DNA of 64,000 nucleotides from Scilla litardierei. Taxonomy: Eukaryota; Streptophyta; Magnoliopsida; Asparagales; Asparagaceae. The notes under the pieces were generated by a model, which ran no database searches, was not told the origin of the DNA, and saw nothing but the letters and a program-made list of their open reading frames with translations. A program made the position numbers and the translations under genes. The stretch spans positions 180,831,051-180,895,050 of the forward strand of contig CM061138.1 in NCBI GenBank assembly GCA_030789695.1, in the 5' to 3' direction. Below are positions 44,731-56,804 of this stretch, in pieces; positions within the stretch are counted from its first letter, which is position 1; the number at the start of each line of letters is the position of its first letter.

Positions 44731-44760
44731 CCTCTTGTGTGTGTTAAATTCAAGCTGAGG
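44139..44760 (-). other. GC-rich transcribed block with (CT)n leader in LARD-1 left LTR
   Basis: About 600 bp of GC-rich sequence following (CT)n at 44691-44730 on the sense strand. An open frame of 204 codons exists in this copy but is broken differently in the right LTR, and it begins with a microsatellite (LSLSLS). It resembles a 5' UTR plus first exon of a plant gene more than a known retroelement part. Confidence 0.5.
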
Positions 44761-44767
44761 GGGAGGG

Positions 44768-44780
44768 GTTTAATATATAG
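44768..44780 (-). promoter_or_regulatory. TATA box of LARD-1 left LTR
   Basis: CTATATATTAAAC on the minus strand. Transcription would start about 30 nt downstream, near 44745, just before the CT-rich leader. Confidence 0.6.
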
Positions 44781-44821
44781 GGTTAATGAACTAGGGTAGT
44801 TGGGGGATGCGTGGGTTAGCT

Positions 44822-44855
<34 letters not shown>

Positions 44856-45463
44856 GGTAGATATGGTTAGGTAATTAAATAGGTTAAAATTTAATTAGGG
44901 TGATTAGAAAATCATTAGTGAGGTAAATAGTAAAATACACCTGTAAAATTACGATTTTGCCCCTAGTAGTAAACGTTTCCAAAAAATTACGAAAACATAC
45001 CCACGGGATCATACCGTCGCAAGGATCACGAATACGAAGACCGTTTCAGGGTTTGGGCTACGTGGTACTAGTTTTAGGCCAAAACGTTTAGAAAGCGGGT
45101 TTGCGGGTTCTCTATTGAAATGATATCGGAAAATTACGAAATTAATGTGGGGAGCCCTAAATGATCATAAGATGCTACTGCGGAAGTTTGAAAATGTTTT
45201 GAAGATGTTTGTATAGAAAATAAATTCATTGAGCCAAAACAGCAATATCTGAAAATGAATTTTTTTATCAGATCTTTTAGAGGTATTTGATGAAATCCGA
45301 TCTTACTTAAATAATCCATAAGTAGTCTGGTACATCAAAATATTTTTATAAGAATTTTTTTGAAATCAGTGAAACTCCTAACAAACCATTATGAAATAGT
45401 TCAAAAAATTTGGAAATATGTTAAACACGCAAATAGTTGTGTTGAAGAAAACAGGCCGTTACA

Positions 45464-45864
45464 TCCTACCCTCCTTAAAATAATTCCGTTCTCGGAATTT
45501 AAAAATATTTTTGAAACAAATAATTGATATTATAAAGAAGCTCAAGCAAATAAATGATAGAAAAGATAGTAATCTTTGTAAATCAGGTTGTAAATAACAT
45601 GAAATGTGATAAGAAAATAAGGGATGCGACTAATATATATTATCACCATAGCTACTTAAGATCTATCAAGTAGCCAAAATATGAGATAATGGCACTACAT
45701 GAAAAGGATGGTTATTATGATCGGTTCAAACTTGGAACCTGAGGTGATAAGTCTGTAGCAAGCTATTTAAACCACATAAAACGGAAGACCTTAAAGTTTA
45801 TTCGTGCTACTGGTGACTAACTGGGTCTAGCCAAAGATGTCGTTCATAATATAGCATGTAACAA
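45464..45864 (-). other. LARD-1 PPT-side internal sequence
   Basis: Non-coding. Directly beside the LTR the sense strand carries TTTTAAGGAGGGTAGGA, a polypurine tract, preceded by GAATTCCGAGAACGG-like sequence. This is shared with LARD-2 and, in a related form, with the Tekay 3' end at 51940-51975. Confidence 0.7.
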
Positions 45865-46401
45865 CTAATCCACTGGTAATCGTGCTTTCCAATCAAGCAC
45901 CAGCAACATCAATCTCCATAATGCCCAACCACATGCTAAAGTCCAAACCAACGCCCAAAGGTAAGTAAAAGGCCAACACCCAAAGTCAGTACTCACTGCC
46001 AGTATTCCTTCCATCAATCTCCATAATATCTCACAATAAGGCAAGATCCAAGCTCTCATCCAAAGCCAAGCACAAGACCTACATCCAACTTCAACACCCA
46101 AGGCCAATATCATGCCAGTAACCATCGTCATCACTCCTTCTGTAGACCAATCCTTGACATTCGCAACACCCAACATAACCCAACAAGTAAACAACCAAAA
46201 ACACACTTTCCCGCAAACCAAAAGGAGTAGACGCAAGAAGAGGCCTAAACGGGATCTCAGTCGAGGTGAGACCCAGGGCAGAGAGCTCAAGAGAAGCCCA
46301 AGGATCACGGCTTCCCAAGATCTCAACCATATGGCGGTAGCGAGGGTGGCGACGAGGGTTGTCGCGAAGCCCAACAATCCCCAGGGTCGTCGGTGGGCCA
46401 T
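45865..46401 (-). CDS. Hypothetical 178-codon ORF in LARD-1 interior
   Basis: The only long uninterrupted ORF of the interior, and in the sense orientation. It begins MAHRRPWGLLGFATTLVATL, is very rich in Trp, Leu, Val and Gly, has several hydrophobic stretches (LFLRLLLLVC, VMTMVTGMILALG), and has an internal partial repeat (LWRLMEG / LWRLMLL). I do not recognise it. Upstream on the same strand are pyrimidine-rich sequence and TTTTAAACCCCTC (near 46575), gene-promoter-like. It may instead be a GC-rich exon running into a GT-rich intron, open by chance. No homologue is visible in LARD-2. Confidence 0.25.
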   Translation of the reverse strand: MAHRRPWGLLGFATTLVATLATAIWLRSWEAVILGLLLSSLPWVSPRLRSRLGLFLRLLLLVCGKVCFWLFTCWVMLGVANVKDWSTEGVMTMVTGMILALGVEVGCRSCAWLWMRAWILPYCEILWRLMEGILAVSTDFGCWPFTYLWALVWTLACGWALWRLMLLVLDWKARLPVD

Positions 46402-47570
46402 CGACGGCTGTCGATCCGTGGCAGGGGCCTCTAGGATGGGGTGGAGCGGAAGCTGGCGGATCTTCGGGTGAGGCCGGCGGATCGGAGATCGAAGCAGCGA
46501 TGCAATGTCTGGTCGAGCTCGCTTGGGGAAGAGTCCGGGAGGAGGAGTGGGCTTGGGGAGGAAGGAGAGGGGTTTAAAAGAAAACGGGGGGAGGGGGTTT
46601 TTTTAAAAAAAAAGGGGGGGAAGGGGCACCCAAAGTCGGTGTTAGGGTAGGGTAGGATTAGGCAGGAACGGGGATCGAGGAGGGGAAGCAGAAAAAGGCA
46701 TTAATGAGGGGGAGAAGGAAGGTGGTCGGTGGGAAAGGAAATCAAACTCGTGTAAAAAATCGGGTACAAGATGAAAGTACGGCTAGAAGAGAAACACGAG
46801 CTCAAAAGATGCAAACAGCCTACACTTGCACGTCAGTTTTGGCTCGTCTCAAATCCTCTAGCACCATCCTCGAATACTTCTGAGCGTCCTTCGATCTGCT
46901 TCCGTTGTCGAACTCGAACTTCTTGTGATCGAAAATCGAATGTTACCCTCCTTAGAATAAACGTAGCTAGAGTTCAGACGAACTAAAAATAGAAAGATTC
47001 TAAGATGGTCAATGGAAAGGTCATCAAGCTAATGGAAGGGTGTTAGTGATGAAGATCGATGGCGTTACATAATCATGATTCACGTCCTTGTGGTCCAGCA
47101 GACACGGCCAGGGAAGTGACTAAGCCAGGATCACTTACCCCCAGTCTAGCTAGGGTGACCCAACAAACTTAGTCAAGCACATTGACTGAATCATGGTCCA
47201 TTGAAGGAAGCTTATCATTTATATGCATGCCATCATCAACTGAAGGAAAGGTGATGAAGAAGAAGTGGGTAGATAGTTCAACCTATGAAAAGTAACTATA
47301 ACTGCTAGCAAAAGAGGTTATTAGGGAAGGTATAACCAAGAATGGAACACGAGTTGCTAAGCAAGGGTCAAGAGTTCAAAGGAAGTGGTGAGGATCAAGA
47401 AAGACCTAATGAAGATGGTAATAAGGACACTTCACCCGTATATCCAATACAGGTGAACACTCGAGACATCCTGTACTCGAGGTTCAATTTGAGTATTTTA
47501 TATTGTACATCCTGATCATGCTATATTGTTCATGAGGTAGTTAGCGAGGACCTACGTGGGACACCAAACT
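46402..47570 (-). other. LARD-1 interior, primer-site side
   Basis: 46402-46650 is GC-rich with G-runs. 46770-47260 shares blocks with LARD-2 (AAGGTCATCAAGCT, CATAATCATGATTCACGTCC, GAAGTGACTAAGCCAGGATC). No gag or protease motif is found. The sense strand ends AGTTTGGTGTCCCACGTAGG beside the LTR, a candidate primer site of unassigned tRNA. Confidence 0.55.
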
Positions 47571-50039
47571 TGTAACGACCCGCACTTGGGGGCCCGTTAC
47601 TTATTTGATATTTGCGCAGGTCCTGCAGTTAACCAGTGAAACCAAAATAGCCACGATGCAGAGATGTACAAAAATACCCAAATAGTGTCCATTATTACAA
47701 TCCATCCTGTACAAATATTCCAACAATGATACATGAAAGAAAAAGAAAGTACATAGAGAAAATAACTCTGAAATCTGCGGTCTCAGGGTCGAACTCTGGC
47801 GCTATCAACTCAAGAGCATCTGCCTACATATGTACGTCGTCTGCGGTGCCACGGAGATGGAACCGTAGGTAAGTCACGACAATTCTAAATAAAGAAAAAG
47901 AGATACTGTACAAGTATGACAAAGGTAACTACGTACAAGCAGACCAAAGTTAAAATAAAGTACGGTGTCTGTACAAGTGTAGAAAGTAAAGTGTAGGTGT
48001 AACAGACTACTGCTGTAACTAAAAGTACGACAAGTAAAGTATGGTGACTGTGCTGGTAAGGAAAGTAAAGTGCAAGTACTATAAAGAAAGTAACTGTGCA
48101 AGCTACACTAGAACTACGTGACTCAAGTAGGAGAGTATGATATGCAACCATAAAGTTCATCTATTGCCAGGGACCGTTTTACCGACGCAGACAGACCTTG
48201 TAGTTTTACCAACGTAGGCAGACCTTGTAGTTTTGCCGACGCAGGCAGACCTTGTAGTTTTGCCGATGCAGGCAGACCTTGTAGTTTTGCCGATGCAGGC
48301 AGACCTTGTAGTTTTTCCGACACAGGCATGCAAGTAAATGAACCCCCGGTCATAGCTCCCACACACTCTCTACAATGAGTTACCCCAAACCCCAATGATG
48401 TGTATCTATTACGAGATGTTCCATAAGATGTTCCACGAGATGTTCCACCAGATATTCCACACATGATATTCCACACGATGTTCCACATGTTATTAGTCAA
48501 ACCAAGCCAACTGGTTGACTTCCTCATTGAAAACCCAAAAGTAGGATAAAGACAATTCCAACACCAGAAGCTGCTACTTCCGTGCTTTGAGCACGTGGTA
48601 GTGTGGTTTAGCACACAATTTACCCAAGTTGGTAGTTGCGTGCTACAACCACCAAATTTGAAAGTTGGCAAAGTAATCTTTAGTTGATTACTTTCATTTT
48701 AGTTTAGGTCTCTTATTCGGTTCAAGTCAAATAGCCGTTCGAGGCTATTGGAGTGAAGTGTTACGTTGTTCATACAAGCATAGTAGACTGGTTTTCTAAG
48801 TTTAGAATATGTCGTGACTTACTATATTCAAGCTCTTCGTGGCAAGACGAGCTTGGAGCTAGAGAAGCTGGTGCACGAGGATTGGTACCTGCAAACACAA
48901 GAAACTTGGTTAAAGCACACACTATAGTCTATTTATTAAACTTGATCGTTTTGATTTTCGAAACTGGTTGAAACGGTGATGAAAAGCATTCTAAGTTTTT
49001 ATATAGGCTAGATATGATGAAAATAATTTTACAGCAAGAGGGAATATTTTTCTGAAGCCTATAGTAATTTTTCGAATTTTTAAAAGCTCAAAAACAATTT
49101 AAAAACTATTTTTCAATTAGTAACGTATTTATTCAAACATTTATTCTGGATGCAATCTACATCGGAATGTTGCAAGTGAGGTGTCAAAACGACTGTCTCG
49201 AAGAGTACTATAACATATATTTTTATCACATATTAGTTTACGTGAAAATAACAAGTTACGTATTTTTAAATGAAAATAACGAATTTAAGTTTTAGGCTTA
49301 AAAAATGATTCTGGAAAAATTAAGCGTCTGATTGAGATGAAAATAGGACCATTGGATCCAGATTGTCATTTCTGATTTTCTGGAGCTAGTCTCACATTTT
49401 TCTGGGCCTTATATTTTAAGTTATGGGTTTAATACCATAAAACCCTATTTATTAATTAATAAAATAAGAAAATACGATTAATATTCGTATTTACAAGTTT
49501 GCCATTGAGAACTTACGTTGCTTCGTTTCATACTGTGCATGGGCGGGGGTTATGGCAGTCAGAGCTCGGAGCGGACGGCGGGCCTCGTGCTGCGACGTCG
49601 TACGGAGGGGCGGCCGGCGGTCTCGAGCGCGAGGAGAGTCGGTCGGAGGTCGTGAGCTCGGGGCGGAGGCAGCTTGAAGCGGGGAGATGGCGACGAGTGA
49701 GGGGCGTCGCTGCGGCTTCGAAGCGGCGGGTCGTCGATGCAGCGGCGGCGGAGTTCGGTCACGACGGCGGTCGAGCAAGTGAGGGCGAGGGCGCTCTGGG
49801 CGAAGCCCAGGGTCATCAGAGCGGCGGACTTGGCAGCGATCGGTGATGGCAGCGCTGTTCGAAGACGCCACCGGCAGGGTTTGTCGACGTGGTTGGAGGG
49901 CGAACGAGGCGGAGTCGCGGGCGGTATCGCTTTGTGGAGCTCGGCGGCGAGCACACCATCGGAGGGGGGGAGTGAACGGAGAGGGCGGGAGATCGCACGA
50001 AAAAATGAGGGGTTGCCTGGGTCTGAAAGTAACAGGGGA

Positions 50040-50102
<63 letters not shown>

Positions 50103-50829
50103 CCTCTTGTGTGTGTTAAATTCAAGCTGAGGGGGAGGGGTTTAATATATAGGGCTAATGAAATAGGGTACTTGGGGGATGCGTGGGTTAGCAGAGAGAG
50201 AGAGAGATAGAGAGAGAGTGTGTGTGTGGGTGGGGGGTATTAAATAGGTTAAAAGTTAATTCGGGTGATTAGAAAATCATTAGTGAAGTAATTAGTAAAA
50301 TACACATGCGAAATTACGATTTTGCCCCTAGTAGTAAATGTGTCCAAAAAATTACGAAAACATACCCACGGGATCGTATCATCATGAGAATCACGAATAC
50401 GAAAACCGTTTCAGGGTTTGGGCTACGGAGGTACTAGTTTTAGGTCAAAACGTTTAGAAAGCGGGTTTGCGGGTTCTCTATTGAAATGATATCGGAAAAT
50501 TACGAATTTAATGTGATGAGCCCTAAATAATCATAGGATGCTACTGCGGAAGTTTGAAAACGTTTTGAAGACATTTGTATAGAAAATAAATTCATTGAGT
50601 CAAAACCGCAATATCTGAAACTGAATTTTTTTATCAGATCTTTTAGAGGTATTTGATGAAATCCGATCTTACTAAAATACTTCATAACTAGTCTGGTACA
50701 TCAAAATATTTTTATAAGAATTTTTTTAAAATCAGTGAAACTCCTAACAAACCATTATAAAATAGTTCAAAAAATTTGGAAATAGGTTAAACACGCAAAT
50801 AGTTGTGTTGAAGAAAACAGGCCATTACA
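47571..50829 (-). repeat. LARD-1 5' LTR (right copy)
   Basis: 3259 bp with the same layout as the left LTR: (GA)n on the plus strand at 50041-50100 is longer than in the left copy; TATA near 50139-50151; intron-like 49516-48889; 27 bp minisatellite with five full copies plus part at 48177-48335. It ends CCATTACA on the plus strand, before the TSD. Confidence 0.88.
48177..48335. repeat. 27 bp minisatellite in LARD-1 right LTR, 5 full copies plus part
   Basis: Same unit as at 42880-42985 but with two more copies. The two LTRs were identical when the element inserted, so the copy number changed afterwards or during recombination. Confidence 0.9.
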
Positions 50830-51950
50830 AGACTACCTCGGAGCACCAAGCAAAATAACGCGATTTGGGTTATCGTTGATCGACCAACTAAGTCTGTGCA
50901 TTACATTCCTTTCCGAGTCGAAAAATCTACAGAGATACTGGCGAAGAAATATATGGATGTAAATATCTTTCTCATACCTTTATAATTTCTTTCTAGTGCA
51001 TATCATGATGTGAATGATAATCGTACAGGAGATTGTGCAATTGCATGGAGTCCCAGTGAGTATCGTCTCCGACCGAGACACGAGATTCACGTCCCAGTTC
51101 TGGAAGAGTCTGCAGACGAATCTGGGTACCAGTCTGAGTTTCAGCACTGCGTATCACCCGCAGACTGATGGACAGTCGGAGCGCACGATTCAGATATTTG
51201 AGGACATGTTGAGAGCTTGCATGTTGGATCTTAAGGGTTCGTGGAAAGACCATCTACATCTAGTGGAGTTCGCCTACAACAACAGCTATCAAGCCAGCAT
51301 TGGCATGTTGCCATTTGCTGTACTTTATGGAAGGAAATGTCAATCTCCGCTGAGTTGGGATGACATTGGTGATAGAGAACTGTTGGGACCAGAGATGATA
51401 GTTGAGGCTATGGATGTAGTGCGTACCATCAAGGATAAGCTTCGTGTTGCACAGGATCGATATAAGCATTGGGTTGGTGCTAAACGCTGTCCTTTGGAAT
51501 TCAAGGCTGGAGATCATGTATTCTTGAAGATATCCCCGAACAGAGGAGTGATTCGCTTTGGGAAGCGTGGCAAGCTCTGTCCGAGATTCATTTGACCTTT
51601 TGATGTGCCAGAATGAATTGGAGAGGTAGCTTATCATCTAGCACTGTTGCCTTCAGTGGAAGGAGTACATGATGTTTTTCATGTATCTTAGCTGTGTCGT
51701 TACATCAGTGACCCGTCACACGCCGTCGATTACTCAGAGATTATGGTTCGACCGGATCTGACTTATGAGCAGCAGCCGGTGCAGATCTTAGACCGACGTC
51801 AGAAGACGCTCAGGAACAAGGTCGTCGAGCTCGTGAGAGTGATGTGGCGTCATGATTCGCCTGGAGAATCCACCTAGGACCGGGAAGATGAAATGCGAGA
51901 GCGTTATCCTTATTTGTTCCCTGCCCCTTAGTTGATAGAAATTCCGAGGA
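50830..51950 (+). pseudogene. Tekay integrase C-terminal half and chromodomain-like tail
   Basis: Integrase core resumes after the LARD insertion. There is a broken stretch near 50860-51010, then [20 protein letters not shown] and [20 protein letters not shown] (catalytic Asp and the region up to Glu), and [20 protein letters not shown]. The C-terminal region has [20 protein letters not shown] (51516-51575). The tail EYR-type region has YISDPSHAVDYSEI and TWDREDEMRERYPYLF near 51870-51930, as in Tekay chromodomains that direct integration. Stops at 51593 (TGA) and others, plus frame changes, disable it. Confidence 0.9.
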
Positions 51951-52628
51951 CGAAATTTTCTTAAGGTGGATAGAATGTAACGACCTGTATTTTCGGATAC
52001 CCCAGAGCTGAGTTCTACTTATATATGTCTTTCATTAATATACTCTTGATGTGTTGATCTCATTAATATACTTGCATTAAATCTGTTATTATTATTACAA
52101 ATTTTAAAATTCAAATATTTTCAAACTTCAAATTCGAATTTATTTAAAAAACTTTCTTTTAAAAACCTAATTAAACCTAGGGCTATTCTAGAAGTAATTC
52201 CCTCATTAAACCATTATTCCCCTTAATTATTACTATCATTCAAACCTGCCTAAATAACTTAGCTCTTAATTCCCTAATAAATAAATTTTTTAAAGCAAAT
52301 CTTTTTTCAAAAACTTTCCTATTAACTTTTACTATTAATTTTCCCTAATCAATCCTATTTAAAACAAATCATTTTTTTTAATTTTAAACTATTTCCTTTT
52401 TAAACCATTTCCTAATTTCTTTACTCTAACCCTAAACCATTAGACTCACGCAACCAACTCAGACTCAGACCTAACAACTCTTAGAAACACTAACCCAAGG
52501 CTTTATTCTCTTTCCCCTCTCACACGTTAAACCCTACAACAAACCCTATACACACAGTAGCCCTACCCCTTACTAAAATATAAAAAAATAAAACCTAGGC
52601 TAAATACAACCATATATATATATATATA
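51951..52628 (+). repeat. Tekay 3' end and start of 3' LTR
   Basis: CCGAGGACGAAATTTTCTTA and the purine tract AAGGTGGATAGAA precede an LTR start TGTAACGACCTG at 51976. The LTR continues AT-rich to 52628, where a Helitron begins. No LTR end or 5' partner is found in the window. Confidence 0.75.
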
Positions 52629-53214
<586 letters not shown>

Positions 53215-53215
53215 G

Positions 53216-56200
53216 ATGAGCTCCGGATTTTGTGGTGGAGATCCTCTGGGCGATCCAAGAGGGAGGGGGAACTGCGGCATGTTTAGGGTTCCTGATGGAT
53301 CTCAGGTGGCTGGGACTGATGACGAGCAAGGTATAGGGAATGACGGCGGCCAGGATAAGGAATCATCTCAAGGGGATAAGGCCGATCGTGGCAGAAATGT
53401 GATCCAACAAGATGATTCATCGAAAGCTGATGCAGATGCAGGTTGGAAAACTGTTGCAAATAGGAAGAACATGGGCCAATCACGGAATGGATTGGGATGC
53501 ATAGGGAATGCAATCAGGGGGAGCTTTGGTATAGCGAAAAAAGGAGATCAATTCCCCAAGAATCGCTTTCATAAAGGCAAAGGTAATAATCCAAACTCAT
53601 TTCGAAAATTTGAGAACATTAGTGGTGAACGCAAAGTGCTTGATAGATTGCCTGTGAGACCAAAGTTTGATATTAAGATAGTCACCAATGTCGCTAAACA
53701 ATCTTGGTCTGACGTTTGCGTTAACATCCGGAACTATGATACTGATGTGGCTATGAAGTTTATGCCGCCTCTTGTTCAAGAGGACAATTCAGAAGTCGCC
53801 TGGGTTGATAAAACACTCATGGCTAGGGGGCAGAACAATGGAAGAACTCACTAGTTGGTTATGTTTTGGGGGACGTCCCGTATTATGGGCAGATCCGTGC
53901 ATAGGTTGACAGACTATGGAAACTCAAGTCAGGCGTACAAATCTTTAGTCGAGAAAATGGGTTTTTCTGTTTTAAATTTGCTGATGGTGGAGATTGTGAA
54001 AGGATACTACACAGTGGACCTTGGATGTTTGATGGAATACTGGTTGTTCTGCAGGAATGGAGTCCTTCACTCAATCATGAACGAGATATCTTAACGTCTG
54101 TACCCATGTGGGTGCAACTTCATGGGGTGCCGTTGGGGATGTGGTCTCTAGAAATTTTCAATATCATTGCTTCAGTTATAGGTAATCCAATATGTTTAGA
54201 TATGCTTACGGCTAAGAAGGAGCGTCTATTATATGCAAGATGCCTAGTTGAGGTCAACGCCAATAAGCCTATCCCAAAACATGTGGTAGTTCTCCCTGAA
54301 GATGGGCTTCCACTAACTATTGAAGTCAAAATTGAAGGGGAACCCCCCAGATGCAAAAATTGTGTTTGCTTTGGTCACTCAGATTCACAATGTCCGGATT
54401 CTGCAAAGCTCCCTTCAATCCAAGTTAAGGAAACTGAACAATTTGAAAGGCAAGGTAAAGGGAAGGAGACTGCTACTGAAGTTTTTGTGAATGCAGATGG
54501 AGTTACTATGAAGGGTTCAGGATTGGAGGAGGGCTCAGGATCAGGCACGGGTGACAGAGAAACGGGTCCTCCACTAGAATCTGTGCTAACTCAGCCTGAG
54601 ATTATATGCAGTGAGCAAGCAAGCTTGGGAGTGATTAACAATGAGGAACAGATGGTACAGAGGTCAGCTCCAGAATTTGTAAGCAAAGGAAATACTAAGG
54701 CTGTTTCTGATACAATGCTGGCGACCAAGCATGCACAGGAAACAATTACTGGGAACAGTTCACATATTGAGCACAATATTGAGCACTCTGCAGTAGCTGA
54801 GCATGGCCAGTTTACAGAACCTGGAAGGGGTTCACTAATCTTGAGGAAGAAGACTAATGAAGCTATGTCAGGGATGGGGGCATCTAGTGTGGGATACATT
54901 GGGCAACTAGCGGCATCAGATCACACTGGGTCAGCTATGGCTGGGAAAGATACATATATAGTAGTGGAGCATGCACAAACAGGACCAGGGGTGTATAAAA
55001 AGGGATCAAAATCTACTGTGAAGGGGGATAAGCAACGAATCTGTACAGAGGGACTGGGGGCGCATATTACTGAGCTAGAAATAGCCCCAACTTATTTGGA
55101 TATGGAAAGAGACTTTGAGGAAGATGAAACACCTGACATACTTTATGTGGATAATCCTGAATGGGATCAGGAAGAGGAAAAATTGATAAACATTTCTAAA
55201 GTAGCTAGAATCTCTCAGAAAAAGCCTCAATCCCAACACCCCCTAAAATTGCTATCAGAAAGAGCACAAGGCTGCAGGGAGGCAGTCTTCCACGAGCCAA
55301 TCAAACCCAATGCTGTGTTCCTCTGGAATACAAGAGGCCTCAATAACGTGGTGAGGCGTAGATACCTAACGGACAAGTTGCGTAGTTTGAAGCCATCAGC
55401 TGCGGTTTTGTTGGAAACTAAGTTGAAGCATGACTCTCCCAATAAAAAGTTTTGTCTCCCTAAGCACTGGCTGACGCTAGACAATTTTTCGCTCCATAAA
55501 GGAGGTCGTATTCTTCTTGGATTTAATCCTTTAGTATGGCAAACTAACCTGATATCCATCTCCCCTCAACACATTACTGTTCGTTGCCTTAATGCAGGGG
55601 GTTTGTCGATGATTATAACAGCCATCTATGCTTTTAACACTAGCACTGACAGGAGGAAATTATGTGAAGATTTGAGAGCCGACTCTATTAATCTGTGCAA
55701 TGAAGTTTGGCTAGTTGCGGGTGACTTTAACTGTGTCCTCTATACTAAAGACAAAATTGGGGGTCGGAAGCTGTTAGCAAACATGGTTGAAGAGTTCAAA
55801 AACTGTATTACCGATTGTGGGCTATATGAGCTCAAAAGTAAGGGTGTTAGGCTAAGCTGGTGCAACAAGTGAGTAGGTTTGGGAAGGATCTCTGCACAAT
55901 TGGACCGAGTTTTTTGCAATGCCGAATGGACTAGTAAACTATCTGATTCTTTTGTTGAATATCTTGATCCCGAAACAAGCGACCACTCCCAAATGATGAT
56001 ATATCTTCACCCCCAAGTACCCTCTGATCCCAAACCATTTAAATTCTTTAATCATTGGACGAAATTGCCGGGTTACAAGGAGTTGGTTGAATCTGAATAG
56101 GAACAGTACACATTTGGCTCACATATGTTTTGTGTGATTCAAAAGTTAAGAAGATTAAAGCAAAGACTTTGTAGCTGGGTGCATGAGAATAATGCGACCA

Positions 56201-56804
56201 ACAATGTCAATATGTGCCGCAAACAACTTTCTGAAATTAGATCCAATATCACCCTTCACTATTCCTCAGAGCTTCAAAAGGATGAGCAGCGACTCTCACT
56301 GAAACTATCAAAGTTACTGGATATGGAGGAAGAAATGTACCAACAGAAGAGTCGTCAGGAGTGGTTGAAACTTGGTGATAGAAACACACAATTCTTCTAT
56401 GCATCCACTAAGGCAAGGCAAGGCCATATCAATTTGTATCATCTTGTGACTGCTGGAGGTTCCCAGAACAAGTCTTTTGAAGAGCTAAAAACAGAAGCCC
56501 CCAATTTCTATGAAAGTCTCTATAATCAGGATTATTATTGGTAGATTTTTCCTAAGCTTGTTCCAAAGCGCAAGCTATCCCCTGAAGCGAAAATTTGGTA
56601 TGACATGAGTGTTTCTAAATATGAGGTGAAGACTGCTGTATTTCAAATTGGTGCGGAAAAATCTCCAGGACCAGATGGATTCAACGGCCATTTATATCAC
56701 CATCATTGGGACTTGATTGGAGAGGAGGTCACTAAAGCTATCCAATCCTTCTTTAGGAAAGGGGTCATGGAGCATCAACTAAACCATACTTTCTTGATGC
56801 TCGT
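53216..56804 (+). pseudogene. L1-type LINE with ORF1 and ORF2 in one frame, cut by LARD-2
   Basis: The ORF1 start (53216-53850) is Gly/Asn/Lys-rich. After a one-base frameshift near 53850 a single frame runs to 56804. It has a DUF4283-like domain (VPMWVQLHGVPLGMWSLEIF near 54100-54170), a CCHC knuckle (54352-54393) and a long hydrophilic linker. The endonuclease follows (AVFLWNTRGLN near 55312, VAGDFNCVLY near 55711, ending ETSDHSQM near 55972), then the start of RT (EKSPGPDGFNGHLY near 56656). Stops in this frame are TAG 53899, TGA 55870, TAG 56098 and TAG 56542; all fit G-to-A change at likely Trp codons. The RT palm is missing: LARD-2 inserted at 56805 and the rest lies beyond the window. 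Confidence 0.88.

Larger units (their letters stand above)
42276..45463 (-). repeat. LARD-1 3' LTR (left copy)
   Basis: 3188 bp, TGTAACGACCCG...CCGTTACA on the plus strand. In sense (minus strand): U3 of about 690 bp; TATA box CTATATATTAAA at 44780-44769; a CT-rich leader with (CT)n; a GC-rich block to 44165; a predicted intron 44164-43539; then an AT-moderate U5 of over 1.2 kb. It differs from the right copy by a few percent by eye and in the copy number of a 27 bp minisatellite. Confidence 0.88.
42276..50829 (-). mobile_element. LARD-like non-autonomous LTR element in Tekay integrase, TSD AGACT
   Basis: Two LTRs of about 3.2 kb flank a 2.1 kb interior without gag or pol. The target duplication AGACT is at 42271-42275 and 50830-50834, and removing the insert rejoins integrase. 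The element reads on the minus strand: next to the left LTR lies CGAGAACGGAATTATTTTAA plus a purine tract, as in the Tekay 3' end, and next to the right LTR lies a primer-like TTTGGTGTCCCACG. Long LTRs with a non-coding interior fit the definition of a large retrotransposon derivative, but it is smaller than the classical cases. Enzymes must come from elsewhere, plausibly a Tekay element. Confidence 0.92.

Noticed and set aside
44139..44760. Minus-strand ORF starting MNLTHTRGALSLSLS as a secreted protein
   Set aside because: The 'signal peptide' is a (CT)n microsatellite, and the frame is broken differently in the right LTR.
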